This document shows positions 18,093-26,113 of a DNA stretch of 64,000 nt, in pieces. This DNA comes from Oscillospiraceae bacterium (GTDB lineage Bacteria; Bacillota; Clostridia; Oscillospirales; Ruminococcaceae), in the NCBI GenBank assembly GCA_022800935.1, contig JAAWRH010000003.1:80881-144880 (forward strand), given 5' to 3'. Both the position numbers and the translations under genes were made by a program. The notes beneath the pieces are model-generated. The model did not search any database and was not told where the DNA came from. It worked only from the letters and a program-made list of their open reading frames with translations. Position 1 is the first letter of the stretch. Every line of letters starts with the position of its first letter.

Positions 18093-19469
18093 ATGAGCTT
18101 TAAAAATACATTACAAAAGTTCGGCATTGAACAGGCGATGAACTACCTCTATAAAGACCCTGAAAAGAACCTGAGGACCATCATAGACTGGGCCGACTGG
18201 TTCGCTAAGGGGGAATTTGAGCCCCAGAGAAAGATCATCCGCCAGTCCATTGAGGACCCCTCCCAGCCCTACTACAGCTTCATCCGCCGCCTGGTCAACG
18301 ATGTTGACCCAAAGGTGATGAAAACCGTCGTAGCCAACTTCTTTATCAACGCCAACCTGATTGGCTGGCCCCAGCAGGAGCAGATGCGCCAGAAGTACGA
18401 CTGCAACATCCCCTGGTGCATCCTTCTGGACCCCACCTCCGCCTGCAACCTCCACTGCACCGGCTGCTGGGCCGCCGAATACGGCAATAAGCTCAATCTC
18501 ACCTTTGAGGAGATAGACGATATTATCCGCCAGGGCAAGGAGCTGGGAATCTACATGTACATCTACACCGGCGGCGAACCCCTGGTCCGCAAAGACGACC
18601 TGATCCGCCTGTGTGAAAAGCACGACGACTGCGTCTTCCTCTGCTTCACCAACGCCACCCTCATCGATGAGGAGTTCACCGGGGAAATGCTGCGGGTGGG
18701 CAACTTTATCCCCGCCGTCTCCCTGGAGGGGGACGAGGCCGCCACCGACTTCCGCCGGGGAACGGGAACCTATCAAAAGGTCATCCGCGCCATGAAGCTG
18801 ATGCGGGAGAAAAAGCTCCCCTACGGCATCTCCTCCTGCTACACCAGCATGAACTGGGACTCCATCACCTCGGAGCAATATTACGACAGCCTGATTGAGA
18901 TGGGGGCGTACTTTATCTGGTATTTCCACTATATGCCCGTCGGCAGCGACGCCGCGCTGGAGCTGCTACCCACACCCAAACAGCGCCGGGAGGTCTACCG
19001 CCGGGTCCGCAGAATGCGGGCGGAAAAGCCCCTCTTTGCCATGGACTTCCAGAACGACGCGGAATTTGTGGGCGGGTGCATTGCCGGGGGAAACCGCTAC
19101 CTGCACATCAACGCCAACGGCGACGTGGACCCCTGCGTATTCGTCCACTACTCCAATGCCAACATCCGCCAGGTCAGCCTGCTGGACGCCCTGAGGAGTC
19201 CCATCTTCATGGCCTACCACCGGGGCCAGCCCTTTAACGACAATATGCTCCGCCCCTGCCCCATGCTGGAAAACCCGGATAAGCTGCGGCAGATGGTGGA
19301 GGAGAGCGGCGCCCATTCCACCGACCCCATGTCGCCGGAAACGGTGGAGCACCTCTGCGCCAAGTGCGACCGCTACGCGGAGCAATGGGCCCCTGTGGCG
19401 GATTCCCTGTGGAACTGCCAAGGATGTGACACGAAGACCAGCTGTCCCAACGGAAAGAGCGCAAACTGA
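18093..19469 (+). CDS. Radical SAM protein with C-terminal cysteine clusters
   Basis: A 458-residue iron-sulfur enzyme that uses S-adenosylmethionine to start radical chemistry. The N-terminal 110 residues are helical and family-specific. The radical SAM motif is CNLHCTGC (CxxxCxxC) at about residue 120, followed by YTGGEPL, SLEGDEAATD and YFHYMPVG. The C-terminal part has further cysteines (DPCVFVH, CPMLENP, LCAKCD, CQGCDTKTSCPNG) like a SPASM-type auxiliary cluster region. The ATG at 18093 has GAGG eleven bases before it; a GTG three codons earlier is too close to that site. It follows a structured leader and is followed by a terminator. Relatives sit next to TetR genes in many Clostridia; the product is not known, and peptide modification is only one option. 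Confidence 0.85.
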   Translation: MSFKNTLQKFGIEQAMNYLYKDPEKNLRTIIDWADWFAKGEFEPQRKIIRQSIEDPSQPYYSFIRRLVNDVDPKVMKTVVANFFINANLIGWPQQEQMRQKYDCNIPWCILLDPTSACNLHCTGCWAAEYGNKLNLTFEEIDDIIRQGKELGIYMYIYTGGEPLVRKDDLIRLCEKHDDCVFLCFTNATLIDEEFTGEMLRVGNFIPAVSLEGDEAATDFRRGTGTYQKVIRAMKLMREKKLPYGISSCYTSMNWDSITSEQYYDSLIEMGAYFIWYFHYMPVGSDAALELLPTPKQRREVYRRVRRMRAEKPLFAMDFQNDAEFVGGCIAGGNRYLHINANGDVDPCVFVHYSNANIRQVSLLDALRSPIFMAYHRGQPFNDNMLRPCPMLENPDKLRQMVEESGAHSTDPMSPETVEHLCAKCDRYAEQWAPVADSLWNCQGCDTKTSCPNGKSAN

Positions 19470-19476
19470 GCCATTT

Positions 19477-19510
19477 AAAAACAGGGGGGACGCCGGGCCC
19501 CTCCTGTTTT
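19477..19510 (+). terminator. Terminator of the radical SAM gene
   Basis: AAAACAGG and CCTGTTTT form the outer stem with an inner GGG/CCC; the T run ends the transcript. Confidence 0.75.
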
Positions 19511-19564
19511 CCATCCGCTGTATTTTGGTTCTCTCTCCGCCTGTTACCGCTTAGGTGCTGTCAA

Positions 19565-19578
19565 CTGTCAGCTGACAG
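19565..19578. repeat. Perfect 14-bp palindrome CTGTCAGCTGACAG
   Basis: It lies between the convergent radical SAM and TetR genes and repeats the half CAGCTGACA at its right. Similar CTGTCAGCTG strings occur at about 47451-47461 and 59968-59982, also between genes. Confidence 0.4.
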
Positions 19579-19585
19579 CTGACAT

Positions 19586-20161
19586 CTAACAGTTCCTTAT
19601 GGGACGGGTAAGGGCCTTTCTGCCCGTACCCTGGAGAAGGCTGCACAGTCTCTCTGAAAGCTCCAGCATATCCTCCTGCATCCCGCCGTCCAGCCAGTCC
19701 AGCAGAAGCCCCACCATGGCGCACCTGTAAAAGCGGGCGAGGGCGGCGACGTCCTCCCCGGAGGCGGCAAGTCCGTCGGTGGCGGCAAGTCCGTCGGTGG
19801 CGGCGGTAAAGTATTCCTGCATCAGCCGGAATGTCAGCCGGTTCAGATAGGCCAGAAAGGTATCGCGGGGAAGGTACTGATAGATATGCAGCACCGCGGT
19901 CCTGTGCCGCAGTCCATACCGAACCAGCGGACGGATGCATTCAATGGGCTGATGGGGCTGATAGTGGTTTTGTATCAGCTGGTCCGCCTTTTCCTCCATC
20001 ATCTGCTCGGCCAGGTCGGGAATATCGTGAAAATGATAGTAAAAGGTGTTCCGGTTTACGCCGCACCGCTCCACAATGTCCTTGACGGTGATTTTGTTCA
20101 CCGGCTTCTCACTCAAAAGCTGTATAAACGCATTCACAATCGCACCGCGTGTCCGTTCCAT
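19586..20161 (-). CDS. TetR/AcrR family transcriptional regulator
   Basis: A 191-residue DNA-binding repressor. The N-terminal helix-turn-helix is intact: AIVNAFIQLLSEKPVNKITV then DIVERCGVNRNTFYYHFHD, the classic TetR recognition-helix ending. The rest is a helical ligand/dimer domain. Residues around 122-135 contain a doubled ATDGLA unit encoded by an exact 18-base tandem repeat (19763-19798), probably a recent slip. The ATG has AAGGAGG before it. It is divergent from the VTT membrane gene and convergent with the radical SAM gene; it likely controls one or both. A promoter lies at 20249-20277. Ligand unknown. Confidence 0.9.
   Translation of the reverse strand: MERTRGAIVNAFIQLLSEKPVNKITVKDIVERCGVNRNTFYYHFHDIPDLAEQMMEEKADQLIQNHYQPHQPIECIRPLVRYGLRHRTAVLHIYQYLPRDTFLAYLNRLTFRLMQEYFTAATDGLAATDGLAASGEDVAALARFYRCAMVGLLLDWLDGGMQEDMLELSERLCSLLQGTGRKALTRPIRNC
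19763..19798. repeat. Exact 18-bp tandem duplication within the TetR gene
   Basis: GGCGGCAAGTCCGTCGGT occurs twice in a row and keeps the frame, adding six residues in the ligand domain. Confidence 0.85.
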
Positions 20162-20248
20162 AGGAAAGCCTCCTTTTCCTGGAGCTTCGGTAAAAGCCGC
20201 CGGCAGCTATGTCCACGCACAGACATAACTTTTTTAGGTCATAAAAAC

Positions 20249-20277
20249 ATTATACTGGCTCCGTCCGAAAAATGCAA
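20249..20277 (-). promoter_or_regulatory. Promoter of the TetR gene
   Basis: TTGCAT, 17 bases, TATAAT on the minus strand, about 90 bases before the ATG. An imperfect AAAACGACG/CGCCGTTTT hairpin at 20282-20311 lies in the divergent VTT leader. Confidence 0.6.
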
Positions 20278-20324
20278 CCAAAAAACGACGCCTTTTTCAG
20301 ACGCCGTTTTCAAGGAGAGAAGCT

Positions 20325-20993
20325 ATGTCCTTTAAAGAAAGTCAAAAAAAACACCTGTACAAAATCATTCCCATTGCGGCGACAGTTATATGCACGATGC
20401 TCTTTGTTTTGGCGATCCGTCCCGCCCTTGGGCAGAGTCCGGCATCCCTGCTCCCTCAAAATCGCTGGCTGGCTTTCCTAGTGGTGATACTGCTTTATGC
20501 TGTCAAAAGCCTCACAGTGGTTTTTCCCCTGATAACGCTTTATCTGTTGTCAGGGGCCGTGTTTTCCCTCCCGTCGGCGATTCTGGTCAACCTGCTGGGC
20601 CTTGTTTTCTGGGCCTCCATTCCCTACCTGCTGGGCAAACTCATCGGCCCCTCCCGCCTGGAAAGGCTGCGCAAAAGATACCCCAAACTGGAAATTCTGG
20701 ATATCCTGCGCCGGAAAAGCGGGGTGTGGTTTACGGTTTTGGCCAGAGCCTCCGGCCCGCTTCCAGGGGACATTGTCAGCCTATATTTTGGCTGTATGGG
20801 ACTGGGCTTTCCCTCTTATCTGGCGGGGAGCATTCTGGGAGTTGCCCCGACTATGGTGGCAGCCACTGTTCTGGGCGAACAGATTTCACACCCAAACACG
20901 CCGGGGTTCTGGATTGCGGCGGCGGCCAGCGCCGCTGTAGCGCTGGCTTCCCTCCTGGCCTGCCGGCGGGCTGTCAGGGAAAGGAATCACTGA
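20325..20993 (+). CDS. VTT/DedA-like (TVP38/TMEM64 family) membrane protein
   Basis: A 222-residue integral membrane protein with about five to six hydrophobic segments. Hallmarks of the VTT (SNARE-associated) domain are a PLITLYLLSGAVF re-entrant-loop segment, GLVFWASIPYLLGKLIG, then a cytoplasmic KRYPKLEILDILRRKSG and ARASGPLPGDIVSLYFG, where the RxxGxxPxDxxS-type pattern is diagnostic. Relatives act in lipid scrambling or membrane homeostasis. It is divergent from the TetR gene, and its 3' end overlaps the convergent plsC by 7 bases. Whether TetR represses it is inferred from position. Confidence 0.85.
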   Translation: MSFKESQKKHLYKIIPIAATVICTMLFVLAIRPALGQSPASLLPQNRWLAFLVVILLYAVKSLTVVFPLITLYLLSGAVFSLPSAILVNLLGLVFWASIPYLLGKLIGPSRLERLRKRYPKLEILDILRRKSGVWFTVLARASGPLPGDIVSLYFGCMGLGFPSYLAGSILGVAPTMVAATVLGEQISHPNTPGFWIAAAASAAVALASLLACRRAVRERNH

Positions 20994-21643
20994 CCATCTT
21001 CCGTTTTATTCCCATCGGTCAACAGCGGGCGGTTGTCCTTGGGAAGCTCCACCAGTTCCACAATCTCCCCCATAATTCTCTTGCTCACCGCCTTCATCTC
21101 CCTTGGAACGTTGGCCTGCACCCCCAGGCTGTCAAAGCGGATCAGCTCACCATACTTTATGGTAACAACAGACCGGAAGCGCAGTGGCAGGTCAAAGGAA
21201 ATCCCCACCGGCAAAATATCCGCGCGGGTCTGCATGGCCACCAGCGCGGCCCCGGATTTTGGCCTTTGGGGGATGCCGTCCTTGGAGCGGGTGCCCTCCG
21301 GGAACATGGCCAGCACCCGGCCGGATTTCAGGGTATCCACCGCAAAGTCAATGGCGCTGCTGTCCCCCTTTCCCCGCTCCACGGGAAAAGCGCCCAGTCC
21401 CCTGATAATCAAGGAGACAAATTTATTCTGAAACAGCTCCTGCTTTGCCATAAAGAAGAGCTGGGTCTTCAGCTTCTGGGCGATAAAGAGGGGGTCCATA
21501 TTGGTGCGGTGGTTGGAACAGACCATATACCCGCCCCCCTCCGGGATGTTCTCCACCCCCTCGTACCGCATTTTATAGAGAATGTGAATCAGCAGGTTGG
21601 TGACAAACTTGGCGATTGCGTAAAATACCGACATCCCGCTCAC
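20987..21643 (-). CDS. plsC: 1-acyl-sn-glycerol-3-phosphate acyltransferase
   Basis: Transfers an acyl group to lysophosphatidic acid to give phosphatidic acid at the inner membrane face. In the 218 residues the catalytic HX4D motif is NHRTNMD (His45, Asp50), motif II is GAFPVERG, and motif III is FPEGTRS; an N-terminal hydrophobic helix anchors the protein. The gene overlaps cmk by four bases and so is translationally coupled to it. The cmk-plsC pairing with ispH-rpsA is common in Clostridia. Confidence 0.93.
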   Translation of the reverse strand: MSGMSVFYAIAKFVTNLLIHILYKMRYEGVENIPEGGGYMVCSNHRTNMDPLFIAQKLKTQLFFMAKQELFQNKFVSLIIRGLGAFPVERGKGDSSAIDFAVDTLKSGRVLAMFPEGTRSKDGIPQRPKSGAALVAMQTRADILPVGISFDLPLRFRSVVTIKYGELIRFDSLGVQANVPREMKAVSKRIMGEIVELVELPKDNRPLLTDGNKTEDGQ

Positions 21644-22323
21644 CGCCCGTCCCGCTGGAAAAGCCTGTTCCGGGCCAGCGTCTCCAGCTCGTCAATAGAT
21701 TCCTCCAGGGAAAGACTTGTGGTGTCCACCAGCACCGCGTCAGGGGCCTGAGCCAGGGGAGAGGCCGCCCGGTGGGAGTCGTCGTAATCCCGCTTTTTCA
21801 GATCCTCCAGCACCTGCTCAAAGGTACTGGGGTCGCCCTTTTCGCTCAACTCCCTGTGGCGGCGGGCCGCCCGCGCCTCGGCGGAGGCGGTGAGGAAAAT
21901 TTTCAGGCTGGCATCGGGCAGGATGGTGGTACCGATATCCCTTCCGTCCATCACCACATTGTTCTGCCGGGCAATATCCCGCTGGAGGGAGAGGAGAAAC
22001 TCCCGGACCTCCGAAATGGAGCCCACCTGGGAGGCCGCCATGGAGACAGCGGGAGTGCGTATCTGGTCAGACACATCCTCCCCGTTGAGGTACACCCTCT
22101 GCTGCCGGGCGTCGTTATAGCGCAGCTGAAGGGTAATTTTTCCCAAAGCGGGGACGGTGTCCGCAGGGCGGGAGGGGTCTCCCCCCTGGTCCAGCACATA
22201 TTTCCCAATGCTGCGGTAGAGCGCTCCGGTATCCACATAGAGGAAGCCCAGGCGCTTGGCCAGTTCCCTAGCGATAGTGGTCTTTCCAGCCCCGACCGGG
22301 CCGTCCAGTGCGATGGATAGCAT
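21640..22323 (-). CDS. cmk: (d)CMP kinase
   Basis: Cytidylate kinase phosphorylates CMP and dCMP. The 227-residue protein begins with IALDGPVGAGKTTIARELA (P-loop), has FLYVDTGALYRSIG (CMP-binding), VVMDGRDIGTTILPDA and the lid arginines ARAARRHREL, then KKRDYDDSHRAASPL. Complete and of normal length. It is the first gene of the cmk-plsC pair; no strong promoter is seen directly upstream, but the preceding 350 bases are rich in repeats. Confidence 0.96.
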   Translation of the reverse strand: MLSIALDGPVGAGKTTIARELAKRLGFLYVDTGALYRSIGKYVLDQGGDPSRPADTVPALGKITLQLRYNDARQQRVYLNGEDVSDQIRTPAVSMAASQVGSISEVREFLLSLQRDIARQNNVVMDGRDIGTTILPDASLKIFLTASAEARAARRHRELSEKGDPSTFEQVLEDLKKRDYDDSHRAASPLAQAPDAVLVDTTSLSLEESIDELETLARNRLFQRDGR

Positions 22324-22438
22324 AAATGAATCGCCGCCTTTCCGGTAAAGGTTCCGCGGAACCTTATTTTTATTAAAAAATGCAAGCCGCCCGCCCGTAT
22401 TTGTACTAACGGCACTTGGGGACAGACTGTTATTGACT

Positions 22439-22575
22439 ATTATACCATAGAGCGTAGCGAAATGGTATAATTTGCCATGTTTTCCGGCTGCCCCGGCAGG
22501 GGCGAGGAAAACGGCATCAAAATCTATAATAGTCGCTTTGCGACTATTATACCATAACTTATACAGAAATGGTAT
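22439..22575. repeat. Cluster of hairpins, MITE- or REP-like
   Basis: Within about 135 bases: ATTATACCAT/ATGGTATAAT (22439-22471); GTTTTCC/GGAAAAC enclosing a GC-rich core (22479-22512); TATAATAGTCGC/GCGACTATTATA with a TTT loop (22525-22551); and ATACCAT/ATGGTAT (22548-22574). The string GACTATTATACCATA occurs at both ends. No coding frame. The remaining intergenic bases 22324-22438 show nothing further. Confidence 0.65.
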
Positions 22576-22609
22576 CGGGAAATCCGGAAAAGAAAAATGT
22601 GATTACAAA

Positions 22610-22647
22610 TGCCCGCCGCGTTCAAAGCTCTCTGAACGCGGCGGGCA
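22610..22647 (-). terminator. 15-bp stem, terminator of the flavoprotein gene
   Basis: TGCCCGCCGCGTTCA and TGAACGCGGCGGGCA pair perfectly around eight bases, 27 bases past the stop codon. The T run is short (TTTG on the minus strand). Confidence 0.65.
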
Positions 22648-22673
22648 TTTCTGTTTCGCCGGTCAACAAACGG

Positions 22674-23933
22674 TCATCCGGCGTTTTCTCCCGCGGCCTC
22701 AATGATGCTTTGGGCCGCCAGATAACCTGTCGAAAAGGCAATCTGCAAATTAAACCCGCCTGTGTACGCGTCCACATCCAAAACCTCCCCGGCAAAAAAC
22801 AGTCCTCCTGCCAGCTTGGACTCCATGGACGGCTTGACCTCTGACACCTTTACCCCGCCGGAGGTGACAATGGCCTCCTCAATGGGCCGGAAGGCCACCG
22901 GTGTCAGAGTAAAATTTTTGAGCAGGGAGATAAACGCCCGCCGCTGCTCCTTGGTAATCTGGTTCACCTTGGTGTGGGAGGGTATCCCGCTGCGGGATAC
23001 CGCCACAGGGATCAGCTTGGCCGGGAGCAGAGCCCCCAGGGCGTTGCCGAAATCCTTGTTTTGGTTCTGGGCAAAGTCCCGCAGAAGGCGGGCGTCCAGC
23101 TGCCCTTCGTCCAGGCCCGGCTTCAAGTCAATGGAAAGGGTGAAGTCGGCGAAGCGTTTGGGGTCGATGTGGGCGGAGGCGGAGAGCACCAGCGGCCCCG
23201 ACACCCCAAAATGGGTGAACAGCATCTCCCCCAGCTCCTGGAACACTGGCTTTTTCTTTTTCCGGTCGGTCAGCGTCAGGGTGACGTTGCGCAGGGAAAG
23301 GCCCATCATGGCGGAGCAGAAAGGCTCCGCCGTCAAAATGGGGACCAGGGAGGGGCGGGGCTCCACAATCTCGTGGCCCGCCTGCCGGGCCAGAGTATAA
23401 CCGTCCCCGGTGGACCCGGTGAGGGGATAGCTCATCCCCCCTGTGGCAATGACCACCGCCGGAGCGGAAAGGGCGGTCCCATCCTCCAGGACCACACCGC
23501 GCACCCTGCCGTCCTCTATGGAAAGGGAGGTGCACCGCCCGGTAATCAGCTTTGCCCCGTTCCCCCTGGCAAAGGAGACCAGGGCATCCACAATGTCTAC
23601 CGCCTTGTCCGATACAGGGAAAACCCGGTTGCCCCGCTCCACCTTCAACGGCACCCCAAGCCCCTCAAAAAAGGCCATGACGTCCGAGGGGGAAAAGGCG
23701 TTGACCGCACTGTACAAAAACCGCCCGTTCCGCTTTACCATGCTGATAAAGGTGTCGTTGGAGCAGCGGTTGGTGACGTTGCACCGCCCCTTCCCGGTAA
23801 TCATCAGCTTGCGGGCAGGCCTGGCATTGCTCTCCACGATGGCGGTGCGCAGCCCGGCCTCCGCCAGCTTTCCCCCGCAGAGCAGCCCCGCCGCCCCGCC
23901 GCCGACGACCACCGCGTCATACCGCCCACTCAC
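22674..23933 (-). CDS. NAD(P)/FAD-dependent oxidoreductase, HI0933/BaiN family
   Basis: A 419-residue cytoplasmic flavoprotein. Residues 6-15 form the FAD-binding VVVGGGAAGL. KLMITGKGRCNVTN is the family signature, ATGGMSYPLTGSTGDGY the second nucleotide motif, and GLFFAGEVLDVDAYTGGFNL followed by QIAFSTG closes the FAD site. The family includes BaiN, proposed to reduce bile-acid intermediates in Clostridium, but most members are uncharacterised and the substrate should not be read from the name. It has 140 bases between it and the RpiR gene on the same strand. Confidence 0.88.
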   Translation of the reverse strand: MSGRYDAVVVGGGAAGLLCGGKLAEAGLRTAIVESNARPARKLMITGKGRCNVTNRCSNDTFISMVKRNGRFLYSAVNAFSPSDVMAFFEGLGVPLKVERGNRVFPVSDKAVDIVDALVSFARGNGAKLITGRCTSLSIEDGRVRGVVLEDGTALSAPAVVIATGGMSYPLTGSTGDGYTLARQAGHEIVEPRPSLVPILTAEPFCSAMMGLSLRNVTLTLTDRKKKKPVFQELGEMLFTHFGVSGPLVLSASAHIDPKRFADFTLSIDLKPGLDEGQLDARLLRDFAQNQNKDFGNALGALLPAKLIPVAVSRSGIPSHTKVNQITKEQRRAFISLLKNFTLTPVAFRPIEEAIVTSGGVKVSEVKPSMESKLAGGLFFAGEVLDVDAYTGGFNLQIAFSTGYLAAQSIIEAAGENAG

Positions 23934-24073
23934 AGGCGGCCTCCGCCGGATGCGGCGCAGTTAAAAACAAGTTTCATAAACGTTTCACCCTATTCTGATT
24001 CTGCTGCACGAAACAGCGTCTCCCGGCCCGTGGAAGAGATCAGAAACGGCTTAAACGCCGTTTCTGAGGGTCT

Positions 24074-25000
24074 CTATCCCCGTTTGCCGTCTACCTTTTC
24101 GTATACGTTGTAATCGTCCCAAATGTCCTCAAGCCGCCGGAAGGTGTCCGCCACCTCGTCCCGCTTTTTCAGCCCGATGGAGACAATCAGGGCGTTGACA
24201 ATGCTCAGCGGGGCAACCAGGGAATCCACAAAGGAGGCCATGTCGCTCCTGGCCAGCAGGACGCGGTCCGCATTCTCGGCCACCGGGGAGAGATGGCTGT
24301 CCGTTACGGCAATGATCCTCGCCCCCCGGCTCTGGCAGTAATGCACCGCGCTCACCGTCCGCTTGGAATAGCGGGGGAAGCTGATGGCGATAAACACATC
24401 CTCCGGCCCAATCCGCAGAATCTGCTCAAACAGTTCGCTGGTGCTGGAGGGATTTACCAGAACAACATTGTCAAAGATATAGTTGAAATATGTACTGAGG
24501 AATACCGCCAGGGCCGACGAAGAGCGCACCCCCATGATGTAGATACGCCGGGCGGCGATGATATCGTCTACCGCGCCGTTAAAATCCGTGCGGGAGGTCT
24601 CCTCCAGAGTGCGGCGTATCTTCTCGATATCCAGGTTGAGCACCTTGGAGAGAACGTCCGACGTTCCAATCTGGTCGTTGGTCACTTCAATCCGCTGCAC
24701 CGAGGTCAACCGGTTGCGGATCATCTCCTGAATGGCCCGCTGGAGCTGGGGATAACCCTCATACCCTATCTCCGAGGCAAAGCGGACCACCGTCGATTCG
24801 CTGACCCCCACCGTCGCGCCCAGCTTGGAGGCGGTCATAAACGCCGCCTTGTCATAATGGTCTATGATGTACTGCCCAATCAGCCGCTGCCCCTTGGAAA
24901 AATCCGGCATCTGGCGCTGTACAAGACTGATCAAATCCCTGTTCATCCTGGCATGTTCCTCCGTTATCTGTATTCCCTCTGTATGAGGGACCCGTACCAT
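24074..25000 (-). CDS. MurR/RpiR family transcriptional regulator
   Basis: A 308-residue regulator with an N-terminal RpiR helix-turn-helix (residues about 40-95: FMTASKLGATVGVSESTVVR then FASEIGYEGYPQLQRAI) and a C-terminal SIS domain that binds phosphosugars (RRIYIMGVRSSSALAVFLST, VFIAISFPRYSKRT, IIAVTDSHLSPVAENAD). The first ATG has AAGGG nine bases upstream; an ATG 18 codons in, preceded by GGAGG, is an alternative. No sugar gene is adjacent, so the effector cannot be assigned. Confidence 0.88.
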   Translation of the reverse strand: MVRVPHTEGIQITEEHARMNRDLISLVQRQMPDFSKGQRLIGQYIIDHYDKAAFMTASKLGATVGVSESTVVRFASEIGYEGYPQLQRAIQEMIRNRLTSVQRIEVTNDQIGTSDVLSKVLNLDIEKIRRTLEETSRTDFNGAVDDIIAARRIYIMGVRSSSALAVFLSTYFNYIFDNVVLVNPSSTSELFEQILRIGPEDVFIAISFPRYSKRTVSAVHYCQSRGARIIAVTDSHLSPVAENADRVLLARSDMASFVDSLVAPLSIVNALIVSIGLKKRDEVADTFRRLEDIWDDYNVYEKVDGKRG

Positions 25001-25329
25001 CTATCTTATCCCTTCCGGAGAGAAAAATCAAGCCAAAATGCAGGAAATAGTAAAAAAGTCCTGCAAAAAAGAAAAAAATCTGCCAGATTTCCGGTAAATG
25101 GAATTTTTTCCCTGAAATCGACAGCATGTCAATGGTGAAAAGAGGCAGTCCTTCCAGGAAATACAGGGAAGGGATACGTCTTCCTGGCAGCCTGGGACTG
25201 ATTCCGTTCCAAATTGGGAAAAGTCAGCGGCGGCAGCCAATGTACATCTGTCTTTTATATAAGGACATTTTTTCTCTCCGTAAACATGGATTTTTTCCTC
25301 TTTTTGAGGGACGCATCTGGGAGGCAAGC

Positions 25330-25376
25330 AAAAATCAGGCCGAAAAGCCTGTTTATCAACGCTTTTCCGGCCTGAT
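25330..25376 (-). terminator. Terminator after spoVG
   Basis: On the minus strand ATCAGGCCGGAAAAGC pairs with GCTTTTCGGCCTGAT (one bulged base) and is followed by TTTTTGC. It lies about 135 bases past the spoVG stop. The segment between 25001 and 25330 shows no gene. Confidence 0.7.
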
Positions 25377-25511
25377 CTCCGCATTATGTGAAGTGCTGAT
25401 TCAGATAGAAATTCATTTTTCCGGTTTTCCCGCCCTTATGGGGGAAAACGCTGGGTCCGGGTTAAACCCCGCCAAAAGCAGCTTGGTGGACATTGAAGCA
25501 TGGGGACTGCT

Positions 25512-25883
25512 TCAATGCAAAAAATAGGCGGGACGCTCCGGCCTGGCAGGGGGGACCTCCGGCGTTCCCATCCCTGGAACCGATGCCGTGGAAAGGCCGG
25601 AGCCCATTTCCATAATCTGGGTCTGTCTCAGGTGCTCCTGATAGCGGGAGAGGACCGCGTCCTCCAGCTCCTTGCGTGCCTGGGGGGAGATGGGGTGGGC
25701 GATGTCCCGGTAAACACCCCCTTCATCCCTGCGGCTGGGCATGGCGACAAACAGACGCTGGGGCCCCTCAATGACCTTGATATCGTGGATGGCCAGGTCG
25801 TTGTCAATGGTCACTGAAACGACGGCGCGCAGGCGGGCGTCCTGATAGGTCCTCCGGATACGGATGTCTGTGATGTTCATCAT
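25512..25883 (-). CDS. spoVG: SpoVG regulator
   Basis: SpoVG is a small regulator (nucleic-acid-binding in studied species) acting in septation and sporulation. Residues 1-85 follow the family closely: ITDIRIRRTYQDARLRAVVS, LAIHDIKVIEGPQRLFVAMP followed by SRR, YRDIAHPISPQARKELEDAV. The 123-residue protein has a longer Pro-rich C-terminal tail (VPGMGTPEVPPARPERP) than the about 95-residue Bacillus form. AAGGAGG lies 11 bases before two tandem ATGs; either could start. A CATTGAAGCA/TGCTTCAATG stem (25491-25517) covers the stop codon. A single gene with a terminator. Confidence 0.93.
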   Translation of the reverse strand: MMNITDIRIRRTYQDARLRAVVSVTIDNDLAIHDIKVIEGPQRLFVAMPSRRDEGGVYRDIAHPISPQARKELEDAVLSRYQEHLRQTQIMEMGSGLSTASVPGMGTPEVPPARPERPAYFLH

Positions 25884-26038
25884 GTTACATGTTACCTCCT
25901 TGAGTCAAAAGAATGTAGACCGGTTCGCCTTTAGTATGGGGCCGTTTTTCCAGAAGTATACATTGGCTGACAAAAAATGGAGGAGCTGGGGGGCTGGGTA
26001 CTCTCATATTTTCCCCCTGTTTTATGCTCTACAGATTA

Positions 26039-26068
26039 TTGACATTCTTACTAAGTTATGTTTAACTA
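26039..26068 (+). promoter_or_regulatory. Promoter of the first MATE gene
   Basis: TTGACA, 18 bases, TAACTA, 45 bases before the ATG. The -10 is weak, but the -35 is perfect and the region is AT-rich. Confidence 0.45.
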
Positions 26069-26113
26069 TAGATTTGTAACATAAAAAACATATCAAACGA
26101 AAGAAGGAACCGT

